From Beverwykella pulmonaria (lineage: Eukaryota; Ascomycota; Dothideomycetes; Pleosporales; Melanommataceae): a DNA stretch of 64,000 nucleotides. The stretch spans positions 4,965,818 through 5,029,817 of the forward strand of contig BCHH01000001.1 in assembly GCA_001599595.1 (NCBI GenBank), read 5' to 3'. Below the pieces are notes generated by a model. It was not told the origin of the DNA and searched no databases. It worked only from the letters and a program-made list of their open reading frames with translations. A program made the position numbers and the translations under genes. How positions within the stretch are numbered: position 1 is the stretch's first letter; each line of letters begins with the position of its first letter. Shown one piece after another: positions 42,713-53,500 of this stretch.

Positions 42713-43893
42713 TTAAATTATGCCATGGTAGAATATGCTGAAACCATCCAACTCCCGCATAATGTGAACTGGATCTTCCCCTTCTTTCCATAATGTTATC
42801 TCGAGCTCTTCGATTTCCTCCATAGTCATGTCCTCCACCCCCACATTTAAGTTCCCCATGTAAGCATACTCATACATGACTGGAAAATCTGGAGCATGCT
42901 TCTCACGAATATTTCTATCACTGTCTTCTACACCATGAAATCTCTGACGATACCTCCGCATTATATTCAGACCTAGCGGTGCACTATCCTCCATGAAATG
43001 CCGGTCCGGGGTTTCCCATTTTGGGTGCAGCTTTGGCAGATTGATAGCAACATCCAAGTTTAAATTATTGCTTAGAGGCGTCAGTGGAAACAAGACAGCG
43101 CGTTCATTGACCACGGACCACGAGCGTGGCTCGTCATGATCAAGCCATATCCAAAGCTTCCTTAATTTGGCCAAGTGGTTAATGGCGGGACGTAAGCCTG
43201 TCCATTCAGAGATGGAATGATGCATTGACGATAATTCAGAGCTAGTAGAAGTACCAGCATGCTCGAGCGCCTCGTAAGCGGACAGAGGGAGCCGCAGGCT
43301 AATGTGCAGCTCTTTGAGGTCCGGCAGCATGAGAGTCCAGAGGGTGGAAGTGGGAATTGGCCTAGAACTGAGAACGCCAAATTATGGAGCTAAGACCCTG
43401 AGTGTATTGAGATCATTAATGTGACACGCGGTGATCTCAGCCATCATAACTGCTACATCGATGAACCTGCACAGTGATGTTAGCAAAGTAGCTACACTGG
43501 CATTTCACCACTTGCTTACATTCTCTTACACACAAGAAGCAGCGTCCTCGTAGCAAAATTATAATCTGTCCCGCAACCCTGATTTAGCGCTTCCTCTTCA
43601 CACCGCCAGTGCTCGCCCCAAGAAGACCTTAAACGGTGCGTGTATATACGATCCGCATGGGGTGTCATGTGGAGTTGTCCTATATTTGATCGCCGGCAGA
43701 CACAGCTGGGATGGGCATCTCCGTCGCGTTGCACGCATGCCGATACTTGAACTCCCTTCTCATGGAGGAAAAGGTGAATTTGGCTGGGAATGAGGTGCAC
43801 ATAGATTGCACGACGGATCTCGGCTGGTACGACGAAGAGTTTGGTTTCGAGTTGGGCTTTAATAGATATATCAATGTTGAGTCTTGTTGACAT
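42713..43893 (-). pseudogene. Uncharacterised fungal protein (DUF7730/F-box-like layout) with one internal stop
   Basis: Exons 43893-43520 and 43466-42713 would give 375 residues. The N-terminus, with LFVVPAEIRRAIYVHLIPSQIHLFLHEKG, is typical of fungal proteins that open with an F-box-like LPxEIRxxIY element. After the intron the frame runs FIDVAVMMAEITACHINDLNTLRVLAP-stop-FGVLSSRPIPTSTLWTLMLPDLKELHISLRL and stays open to the end. The TAA (43382-43384) sits where Gln is likely (CAA to TAA). The tail is acidic (MTMEEIEELEITLWKEGEDP). The gene begins only 257 bp from the pogo/Fot1 element. Function unknown; nonsense, sequencing error or a missed intron remain possible. Confidence 0.6.
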
Positions 43894-44149
43894 GATAAAT
43901 TGTTGGTGTTCAGAGAGGAGTGACCTCTAGTGCAGTGGAGATGAGTTAAAGTGGGTGATTTGAAATGACCACGAGGGCGGTTCTTACCGTAAAGGCTGTT
44001 GCTGAGCCACGAAAATAGACAAACGAGCTGCTGTGCCGTAGCACCGCCACAATCCGCGCAACAAGAAGGTAGAAGTGGCCACCTGTGACTGCGCAAGCTG
44101 GATCGTGTTGATTCAACTTGTGCATACCTTTTCGGCTAATTAGTGGTTA

Positions 44150-44196
44150 CCGTGCTGAATCAGCTGACGCTCAGACCCACCTGACGCTCGATTTTC
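44150..44196 (+). repeat. Left terminal inverted repeat of the 2.1-kb element
   Basis: 47 bp beginning CCGTGCTGAATCAGCTGACG after the TA duplication. Differs from the right repeat at one transition (CCTGACG against CCTAACG). Confidence 0.92.
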
Positions 44197-46227
44197 TGAT
44201 ATTTGCACCCACGACTTTTGAAGCTGTACAGCTCTATTTATATGATAAATCTATGCAATTTTTTGTGGTAGGAATTAAAAAGGCTTATATATTTGATTGG
44301 TAATAATAAATCAATTGCGATAGCGCTNAGGGAGATTAATTTGCCTCATGCGCCGCGACCTAGCCGGTGCAGAGACTGCACCTACCGTTGGCAATAAATC
44401 CACATCTGTATCCTTGCTATCCTCAGAATCAATTTAAAGAGGTGTAATAGCCTTCTGCTTGCCTTTCTTAGCCTGTTTGAGGTCGTTTTTTAGTTGTTGC
44501 TCTGCTTGACGGGCGATCTTTGCCTCCTCTTTTTAAGCTGCCTTGACCNGCTGCTCCTGCAGTCGCACTTCCTTTGCAGCAGCCCTCATACGCTTCCTCT
44601 CCTTAAGCATACAAGCCTTTTTAGCCTTCTAGGTCTCCTTGCGCTTAATCTCATCCTCTTTTTGGAGTTGCAGAACCTTCTCTTCTTCCTCTTTTTGCGC
44701 TTTTTGCTCAAGTGCTAGCTAAACTTTAGATAGTGACCAAAAGGTAGCTCCTCTATGATAGTTAGCAGGTGCATTGAGCATCAGCGGCTTGCCACGCTGC
44801 CAGCACTTCCTCTTATTAATAAGAGCGTCTTTTAGCCGCTCATTTTCATGCTAGAGAAGATTAATACGCACTAAAGATAAGTGCAGTGCTTGGCTTAGCT
44901 GTTGTGCTTGCACATTATGGATATTGGTTACTACCTTGTGCAGAAGCCTCTCAATCTTACGCCAATCTGAAGCACTTAACACTGACGTACTACTCTTACT
45001 TAAAGAAGGCCTCTCTTGCTCCTCTATACTAAAGCGCTTAAGCACTTTGTTAGGATTAAATGGCGACAGACTAGTTACTTGAAAGGCCTTAAGGATAGTT
45101 TTAGACTTAAAGGATGTTGTATAGGCCTTGTAGAACATGCGGAAGAAGTCTCGCTTTGTAATAGAAGACAGTCCTTAGCATTTATTTATAAAATCTGCAA
45201 GCTCTGCTGTGTAGGCTGATAATAGAGGCTTAAACATGCAGACGTTGAGAGGTTGAAGCGTATAAGTTGAATAAGGTGGATAGATGGCTAGTAGTATCTT
45301 GTTGTTGTTACAGTATTTAATAAACTCCATTGTGACGTGCGATCCATGCCTATCTAGGATAAGAAGTCAATATAATTGTTAGGCCTTTGCATTTGTCTCG
45401 CAATTAAACACCTCCTTAAGCTATGCTAGTCCTATCTTGTTGTTTGTCCATCCACTAGGTAATAAGGTAAAGAAGGCCTTGTGCTTTGAAGAATTAAAAT
45501 CTTGCAGCTACGTGTCTTAAATGTTGCCAGAGACTGCCTAATAAATTAGTGCAGGAGTAAGAGCAGTCCCGTCAGCGCATATACATGCAATTGTTGTAAT
45601 CCACTCACAATTGCTATCCTGTATAATCTGCTTGATTCCACCCTCTTCATATCAACATTGTGAGAACACCCGCTTCATTCTAGACAGCACCCCAATTAGG
45701 AAGCCCTTCTCATCCATATTGTATGTATGCTGAGGCTCTATACTGTATTGCTCTATTTTGGCGCGCAAGAGCTCAAAGTATAGAGAGTATTTGAAGGCTG
45801 AATCAGCTCGTTTTCGTGAGGCATCAATGCCGGTTGTCCATCGCGATAGGAGGTCGATTTTTTGTCGGTTGATAAAGCGCGACACCCAGGTTTTGCCAGC
45901 CTCTCTGCCAGCTATTTCTGACGCGAAATTTCAAATCATTTCTCTGGAAGGAGGTAGGCCTCTTGCGCAAAGACTATCAATATACAATACTAGCTCTTTT
46001 TCTTGTGCAGTGCTAAGCAATCGTTCATTTTCGCATTTCTCAGCGCGGGTACCCTGCACCCCCCGGTGACGGCGCGACAGCGTATTACGCTCAACACCGT
46101 ACTCTTTGGCAATTTTTGTGTAATTAGGTTTTTCTCCAGGCTTCAGCGATTTCAATGACTCTAGGGCGAGCTCGATTGGATCCATATTGAGTGTTCTATG
46201 TGTTGTTGAAGTGTGGAGCGATATGAC

Positions 46228-46274
46228 GAAAATCGAGCGTTAGGTGGGTCTGAGCGTCAGCTGATTCAGCACGG
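46228..46274 (-). repeat. Right terminal inverted repeat of the 2.1-kb element
   Basis: 47 bp ending TCAGCTGATTCAGCACGG before the TA duplication; complement of the left end. Confidence 0.92.
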
Positions 46275-47192
46275 TAAGTGTGTCGGAACAAAATGTGAAT
46301 GCACTTTGCTCCTGCATTAATTAGCATATATAATTACGCTTTCCAACAAAGTGCTGTGCCGTAGCGAAAAGCTAGTTTGTCTGAATTTACCTCAGGTGGA
46401 GGCTCGACGCTTAGATGCATGGCGTCAGGAGGGGGTTCAACTCTGGTAACTAAAAAAAAATAACAATCCGTCCTAGTGTTGATAGGGATCTTACAGCTAG
46501 CTGCATAGTGGTGCGAGCACTAGTCGGCAAGGCATAAGACAGTTGTACGGTGTACACAGCGTACGGGGATAGTAGGGTGGGCAACAGGTTTCTGGTTATT
46601 GCTCTGCTAGTCTATGTACGAACGCGAGCGATATTTAAGGAGGCGCGCTCGTGCACGGGCATCACGTGGTATAACCACGTGATCCTATACCGGGCTAGAC
46701 ATACTTTACGCCGTATCGCTCCTGCGTACGGACACCTAGCATATTTACTAGACCGAAAGTCTGAAATTTTGTGGAGTACCCTCTCGATAACCTCTCCGCT
46801 TCCGTATCAAGACTTTATTTCAAGTCTTTTTCGTTCCACAAGCTATGCACTCCCTTTTCGCTCTACTTGCAGCGTTGTAGTTCACGTTTGAAGCGGAGAG
46901 AGTGATTGTTGTTGTATTGATTCTACGGAGGAGCTATCGAAGAAATACCTAGAGCCTTACCAGAAACGACAGGAGCCTGCTAAGGTAGTGATAACAAATA
47001 TGGAAGTGAGTCATATGAGCAAGCATCGAGGAGGCTCATCATGTGACCCACAGGTCGACAAACCATGCAATAGAAATGGATTTGCTTAAGAGGCAGGAGT
47101 AAGCATTGAAACTTAACTAAATACAATAACGTTCTATCTTGGTTGTCCAGGTTTGACCATTCTCTTAAACCCCAGAAGATATTTTGCCCGCT
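46275..47192. other. Intergenic
   Basis: About 920 bp right of the transposon. Contains a perfect CACGTG-centred palindrome at 46661-46683. No gene recognised. Confidence 0.5.
46661..46683. promoter_or_regulatory. Perfect palindrome with two CACGTG cores
   Basis: ATCACGTGGT and its exact complement ACCACGTGAT separated by ATA (23 bp in total). Typical of a dimeric bHLH or bZIP operator; the bound factor is unknown and there is no adjacent gene on the right strand within 500 bp. Confidence 0.5.
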
Positions 47193-48923
47193 TTATACAT
47201 GAGTTGATGTAATTGACTTGGATAAAAAACGATTCTTCTTGTGTCCACCTCGAGCACCGTCACCACTCATTGACATACTTCGATTTGGCCTGCTACGCGG
47301 GCGGATTAAAGCTTGTTTTTCAAATGGGGTATGCGAGGCAGCCTTGCGAACTTCTTGCGTCGCGACGCGAAACTGAGCCTTCTGTAGAACAGTGCCAGCT
47401 GTTATCGGCCTCGGTTCGCTTCCCATAAGATAAATCTGCGGAAATATAACAAAGAGCTCATCGTCCAGAGCATCGGCAGTGACTGGTGACACAAGTCGCT
47501 CGCTTTCTCTGCCATTCGCAACCTTTACTTCGAAATTGTGCCAGTGAAGCTCGGTATCAGGATTATAGAAGAAGGTGGGTTCAAGCTTTTGCTTACTGTG
47601 CTGAACGGACCGCCAAGTCTCTTGTACTTGAACCAAGAAGTCTCCCAGATCTTTTTCGAACGGAACAATAGCGTCATGAGTGAGGAAAGCATTTACGTCG
47701 GCATCCTCAAACAAATCTTCTACAACCCATTCAATCCTATCCTTTCCGCTTGACTCTTGTTCTTCTGGGAACATTGATAGGAGTGTGCCTCGAGCAAACC
47801 TCTCTTTCTTCTGATCGACAGTCGCTTCACGACGGAGAAGCTCTCGGAATCCACTTTGTTCACTTAATATATACGTAGGTTGGAAGATATATTTGTCAAT
47901 CAACCTCGCAAGGATCCCAAGAACCGTTACAACGCGCATCTCCTTTGCAATATCCGAATTGGATTGGGGCAGCGGTATTTGGTGTTTGAAAATGACAGTA
48001 TCGCGCAATTTGTCCCAGTCGTTCTACGAGCGCAGGCGGGGTCAGTAATTAATATTTAACAGGGTCTATGAAAGCATACCTGGAGCATCTTGTCTGGCAA
48101 ATCTTGTCCGAAGGACCTCCTCACCAACCCAGTGGCAGAACTCCACAACCCTTTCAGCTCTTTAGCCCTATAGCCGCAGTGTAAGCTATTAGGACGACGG
48201 CACGTCTTGTGCTACTTACATATCTTCCACATTAACGTCATTGAGAGGTACAGAAAGCTTGAGCACCTCCTCTAGTCGCCCCTTTGTTACAGTGGATTCT
48301 TCCCGGAGCTTTTCAATATCAACTCTGTTCTTATTTGACAAATCTTCTAGCTCCTTCGCCAAACTCTGTGATCTGTTCAACTTTTCTGAATAGCTATTTA
48401 TATTCGCTTGAGCTTTCTGCAGCTGCTTTCTTAAGTTTGTGATTTCTAGCTCTTTTTCTTTCAGTTTAGTGATCTTTGCGCCACACTTCGTTTCCAGTTC
48501 ACGACCTTTTTTCTTGATATCCTCCAGTTCTCCCTGGAATGCTGTAATCGCGGTGTTTTTTTTTTGAAGATCTTTCTGCAGTCCTTCCGTTGTACTTTGA
48601 AGCGCAGCGTTTTCGCCTCTCCATGTCTCATACGCAAGGTTGTAGGTCTTCAATTGTTGTTGATCGAAGGCAGTGTGCCTTTCCTTTTCAGTAGTCAACT
48701 GCACAGTAAGTTCGTTGATTCGATTATCTTTGTCTCTGATATCTTTCTCCAGTTGTGGGATCGTGTCGATTAAATGTGATAGAACGGTGAACCCTTTCGC
48801 CGAGGCAAACGAAGTTATCGCGTCCTTAAGATGTTTGGCTATGCTGAGGGAATCGGACAACGAAGTAATGCCATTGGCGGCTGAATTAGCTCCGATAGGA
48901 GTTTGCTCTTCTTTCGTAGCCAT
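47193..48923 (-). CDS. Coiled-coil protein of unknown function
   Basis: Predicted 540 residues from exons 48923-48220, 48167-48080 and 48023-47193. Residues about 55-225 are a long coiled coil with heptad-like Leu/Glu/Lys (LEKDIRDKDNRINELTVQLTTEKE; GRELETKCGAKITKLKEKELEITNLRKQLQ). The C-terminal half is globular: LKGLWSSATGLVRRSFGQDLP, WDKLRDTVIFKHQIPLPQSNSDIAKEMRVV, LLSMFPEEQ, VVEDLFEDADVNAFLTHDA and a basic end (RPRSRPNRSMSM, GGHKKNRFLSK). No named domain recognised. It is the next gene downstream of the NACHT-ankyrin receptor, on the same strand, with a retroelement relic between. Intact frame and good introns argue for an active gene. Confidence 0.75.
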
Positions 48924-49689
48924 TTTTCTTTCTGTTAAGGCGGGGGTGTCTAGACCCGAAGTTTATTAAAATAGAAGACACTGAACAGTTATCTGAGCTT
49001 TGTCATAGTACGGTGCGAACTGCTCAAAAGTAACTAGCGAGATCTGCTCTTTTCTCTAAAGTTACCAATGCCTTCTTTCATGTCTCCATAACCTCCATGC
49101 GGTATTAAAATGTGACTCTTATTTTCATAGGAGAGAGGCGCACTGATGCCTCGATGATGCGGGGTAGTTGCTGTAACTGGCCCTCTTTTCCTGTTGTGAA
49201 CACCTCCATATTGATTGACATTGAGACTTGTTTATTTACAGCTGATCGAACCAAACGATGCGAAGAGAATAGTGAGAATACTAACGGGTCTCTCCTCGTG
49301 CATGCATACCTTAGCACGAACCTATGCAGATAATCTAAACGGCCAGAGGGTGGAACAACAGTCATAACTCAATTTTCAATGTGGCGTCCTGGTGAGCATC
49401 GAAATCTTGATTTTGATTTGTGTTTGCCAGCGCCTTCAGTACTTCTTGCATGTGGGAGCTGTGTCCTGTTTGAACTAACTGCGGCCGCTAAAGCGGCCCA
49501 GTAACCACATGCATGGATTATCATTTCGATTGGTGTAATTACACGCCATTATTGTCGGCCGCGTAGTGCAATGACTCGGAAGAAACGTGGTGGATGGTTA
49601 TTGGTCTACATTACAATAGCCCATGTGTTCACCGCTGAGGGGTACCATTTAATCCACCATTGTTTCCAGTTTGTGAGTCATTTTTTTGT
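48924..49689. other. Intergenic
   Basis: About 770 bp. A GCGGCCGCTAAAGCGGCC inverted repeat is at about 49482-49499. No gene recognised. Confidence 0.45.
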
Positions 49690-50110
49690 CTCGTGTACAG
49701 TCGCTAGCGAAATCATCTTTGCAAGATTTCGCGGCCGTGAACGTCGCAGAAGATCGCGGTTGGTTTAAGACCTACATGCCTTTCACTTCCACACGCGAGA
49801 ATTTGCCAGTCCTAGGAATAGGCACCGTTGATATTCCCATCAAACACTTGCCTAGAATGTTAAATATATCTTAGCGAGGTTTTGAACGTGCCTGGTGTCT
49901 TTCGCAACGTCATTGGCGATTCGATTATGTTTTCCGACGGCCACGGTGTAGAAACCTCCCTTCAGCCCGAATTCTAGAGGAACTATCAAAGACAGTAAGT
50001 GGAAGAGCAAAGTATATTTTGACCCCAACAGCACAATCTTTGCTGTGTAAGTGAGAGGTCAGAAATCGGGTTTGCAGTAGAACCTCCTAGCCAATTCGAC
50101 CAAACTGCTT
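49690..50110 (+). pseudogene. Relic of a Copia-type retroelement polyprotein (protease region)
   Basis: Three frames in succession resemble the fungal retropepsin-like stretch that reads VAEDRGWFKTYMPFTSTRENLPVLGIGTVDIPIK, then after a shift and stop VLNVPGVFRNVIGD, followed by KVYFDPNSTIF and RGQKSGL with further stops. The order (D-hx-SWF-type opening, GIGTV-x-PV, VLxVPG-x-x-N-IG) fits this group. No LTRs or reverse transcriptase were found nearby. Likely an old solo fragment, though domesticated copies of this region also occur in ascomycetes. Confidence 0.5.
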
Positions 50111-50541
50111 GTAAGGAAGACAAAAGTTAAGAAGGTCGGTATACGGCCCCAGAGCTTGGAGATATTGCTATAACGTATATTATATATGAATACTCCAATA
50201 TCTAAAACCTATTAGCTTTTTATTAAGTACATAGGAGATATTCTGCCGCACAATATTGATTTTTAGGAATACTTTGAGACGCACGGCTTGTTTGTATTGT
50301 TGGATAACATGAATTTTGCAACGAACCATTTCGTGTAATGTGGTACTTCATTGATTAAAAAATGATCTATGAACAATGAAGGGAGAAAGGGCGTAGTAGT
50401 TGCAGAGGTGGATGTGACGAAAAGTTGAGCTGACAGGAGATAGATGAGAAAGGTTACCAACTATCAAAACAATGAATGATGTAAGAGTGGAGTAGTTTCA
50501 TATCCCAAAAGAATACAACAACCACACCCAGTTCTTCCCTA
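50111..50541. other. Intergenic, AT-rich
   Basis: About 430 bp 3' of the NACHT-ankyrin gene; nothing recognised. Confidence 0.5.
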
Positions 50542-53500
50542 CTACTCTACTTCCACAGCACCATGCTTTAACAACAGTTTCACGCCACGATACAGTCCCT
50601 TCTTCCTTGCCGCCTTGATCGGGCTGCCGAACTTCCCACCCACCACATTTGGATCCGCGCGCTTCTCCAAAAGAATCTCCACAAACTTCACATGATGGTA
50701 CGCCGCCGCTTGCAACGCCGTACCATACTTCCCTCCTTCCATATTTACATCCGCACCTTTCTCCAACAGCAACTCAACTACTGCAGTGTTGTCTTCCGAA
50801 GTTCGGATCATGGTAGAGTCGCAGCAGGCGGCTTGGAGCGAGTTTCCATATTTACCCCCTGTAGCATTGACTTCAGCGCTGTGTTCGAGGAGCAATTTGA
50901 CGATTGCTGTTTCTCCTGATTTTGCGGCCGCTTGGAGAGGGCTGTCAAAGCGGCCGGTATGCGTGTTTACTTTGGCGCCGCGTTCCAGGAGAAGCTTGAC
51001 ATGTCGAATGACGCCCTTCTTGCAGGCAGCTTGGAGAGGTGAGCCGTAGTAACCACCTTCGATGTTAATGTCAGCACCAGCCTCTAAAAGAAGACGGATA
51101 CATTCATCGGAAACTTCGACTATAGCTGCTTGTAGCGCAGTGCAGTGTTCGCCTCCCGTAGCATTAACATCGGCGCCTTCGTCGATCAACAGCTTCGTCA
51201 TCGTGGTTCGTTGGTGTCTCGTAGCAGATTGAAGAGCAGTTCCACATGTTCCTCCTACTGCGTTGATGTCGGCGCCAAGTTCGAGAAGCAGTTTTGCTAC
51301 CTTAATGTTTCCGGCCTCAGCAGCCTTGCTGAGGGGATTGTAGAAATATCGTTGGCCGATAGAATCTTTGTCTTCGGGGCGTTCCTGGTCGAAAGCGTCT
51401 AAATCGCAACCCATGCCCGCCAGTCGTCTGATCAGATCAAGTTGGCCAGGTTTGCCATACCCGCAAGCGCCGATCAGTGCATTGACGTGCAATCCTTGTA
51501 AGTTGGGATCTGCCCCACGATCCAGCAGCCAATTCGCCATTTCGTAGTAATTTTGATGGATAGCGGCCTGTAATGCGTTTCCATAATACCCCTGTTGGCC
51601 ATTAATGTTGGCGCCATGGTCGTAAAGAAGATGTAAGAGGTCTTCGTCGCCCTTTAAAGCGGCGCGGGTAAATGCGGTGTCCCCGAAGCCAGCTTTGAGG
51701 TTCACGTCGGCACCCCTTTCCAGAAGCTCTATAACCACCTCTTTTGCTCCCTTATCAACAGCTGCTTGTATCGCCGTACCATACCGACTAGGAGTTTGGA
51801 GATTCACATCCGCACCAGCGTCAAACAACCTGTGCATCAACATCGGCCTCTCATTGCAAATGCAGCTCTCCAAGGCTGAACCAGGATCCCACCGAGAGAC
51901 GTTAGAATCCACGTAATTCGGGTCCGCACCGTTTTTGATCAGCAGCTCAAGGTGTTCTGCATGGTCACACTCAACTGCTGCAGATAAAGCATGCCCCCCA
52001 TACTGCTTCACATCAACTCCCTTCGCGATAAGAAATTCAAGCATGGCTAAGCCAGAGATCCTAGCAGCTTTATATAAGGCTAATTTGCACGATTCGCTCG
52101 CAATATCCATTTCAAGACCATTATCGAGTAATAATTGCACAATGACCGGGTTCCCGGAGTTAACGGCTATTTCAAGCACGGAGTCGTACTTGTCGGCAGA
52201 GACATTGAGGTTGGATAGTTCAGCCGACAAACTTGCTCCATATTTGAATAGCAGTCGAATAATGTTCTCGTGACCTAGTGCAAGAGCCGCTCGAAGGGCA
52301 GATCCGTGCTCACCACCCATAATGTTTGGGTTGGCGCCATTCTGGAGCAGGATGCGAACGATATCGTCTTTGCCTTCGTGAGTGTTTGCTGCCGCTTGCA
52401 GCGCCGTGCAGTACTTCCCGCCCACTGCGTCAACTTCGGCCCCATGATTGAGAAGTAACTGGAGGATTTCTTGATTTTTAGTGGCAGCTGCTGCTTGAAG
52501 AGCATGTCCATACTCTCCACATGCTGGGGTGTTGACAATAGCTCTGTGGTCCAACAGCAAGCGGACTTTACCAATTTCCCCCTTGATACAAGCAGCTTGA
52601 AGGGCAGTTCCGTACTCTCCTTCAATCGCATTGACGTCTGCACCCGCATCAATCAACCAGCCTACAGCTGCCTCAGAGCTTTGGAAAACGGCGAATTGAA
52701 GTACATTTGCATACTTTTTGTGTTCGGCATTCGGATTAGCACCTCTATCCAGGAGAATCTTGGCCAAGTACTCTTTCGTATGCCAGTCCAAGGCTTCATT
52801 CAACGCCTCGTCGCCAAATTGCGCACCAAGCTCAAGCAGACGATCCGCAGCCGCCATGTTTCCCCCAAAGATGGCCTGGTCCACCGGAAACATCTGGGTG
52901 CTGCCTCGGCAGTTGACGTTGGCACCACTGTCCAGCATCAGCTGAAAAGCTGCAGGCTGCAGGGATTGGATTGAGGCCTTGAGAGGTGTGCCGTAAGTCC
53001 CACCTTTTCCATTCACATCTGCGCCTTTGTCGATCAGAAGTCTCATAATATTCAAGTCGGCCCTCTCCGCAGCACAGTGAAGGGCGGTCTTCGACGCGTC
53101 TGGGACGTTAATATCCGCACCAGCATCTAGAATTAATTTGACCGAATCTACACTACAGCTTTTGGTAGCAGCAATCAAGGGCGAGAAGTAGCTACCCGGG
53201 GATGCATTCACGTTCGCACCATTCCGAACGAGCACAGCTACAGCATCGTCATTTCCCTTCTGCGCAGCCAAAAACAACGGAGTGCCGTATATTTGGACTT
53301 TGATCTCAGTTGGATGTCCGGCATCGATGAGAGCCTGGATAACCTCCGGCCTTCCATGTTTAGCGGCAAGATGAAGAGCAGTGCCATGCTCACCGGCCTG
53401 GGCATTCACGTCGGCACCAGCTTCGAGGAGTAGCTTCACTATCTGCAAGTTTCCTCCTATTGCAGCTGCGTGCAAGGGTCGATCGTACTTCCCACAATAT

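Larger units (their letters stand above)
44150..46274 (-). mobile_element. Full-length but RIP-damaged pogo/Fot1-type DNA transposon
   Basis: The 2125-bp element is flanked by TA (44148-44149 and 46275-46276) and bounded by 47-bp inverted repeats. The transposase is on the minus strand: MDPIELALESLKSLKPGEKPNYTKIAKEYGVERNTLSRRHRG (HTH, from 46185), LVLYIDSLCARGLPPS, YNMDEKGFLIGV with the first catalytic Asp (about 45700), a second block around 45300 (HGSHVTMEFIKYC, IYPPYSTYTLQPLNVCMF), FKPLLSAYTAELADFI and a C-terminal Lys/Glu-rich coiled coil (44480-44720). The frame is broken by many TAG/TAA codons. Two ambiguous bases (about 44328 and 44550) lie inside. No longer autonomous. Confidence 0.88.
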
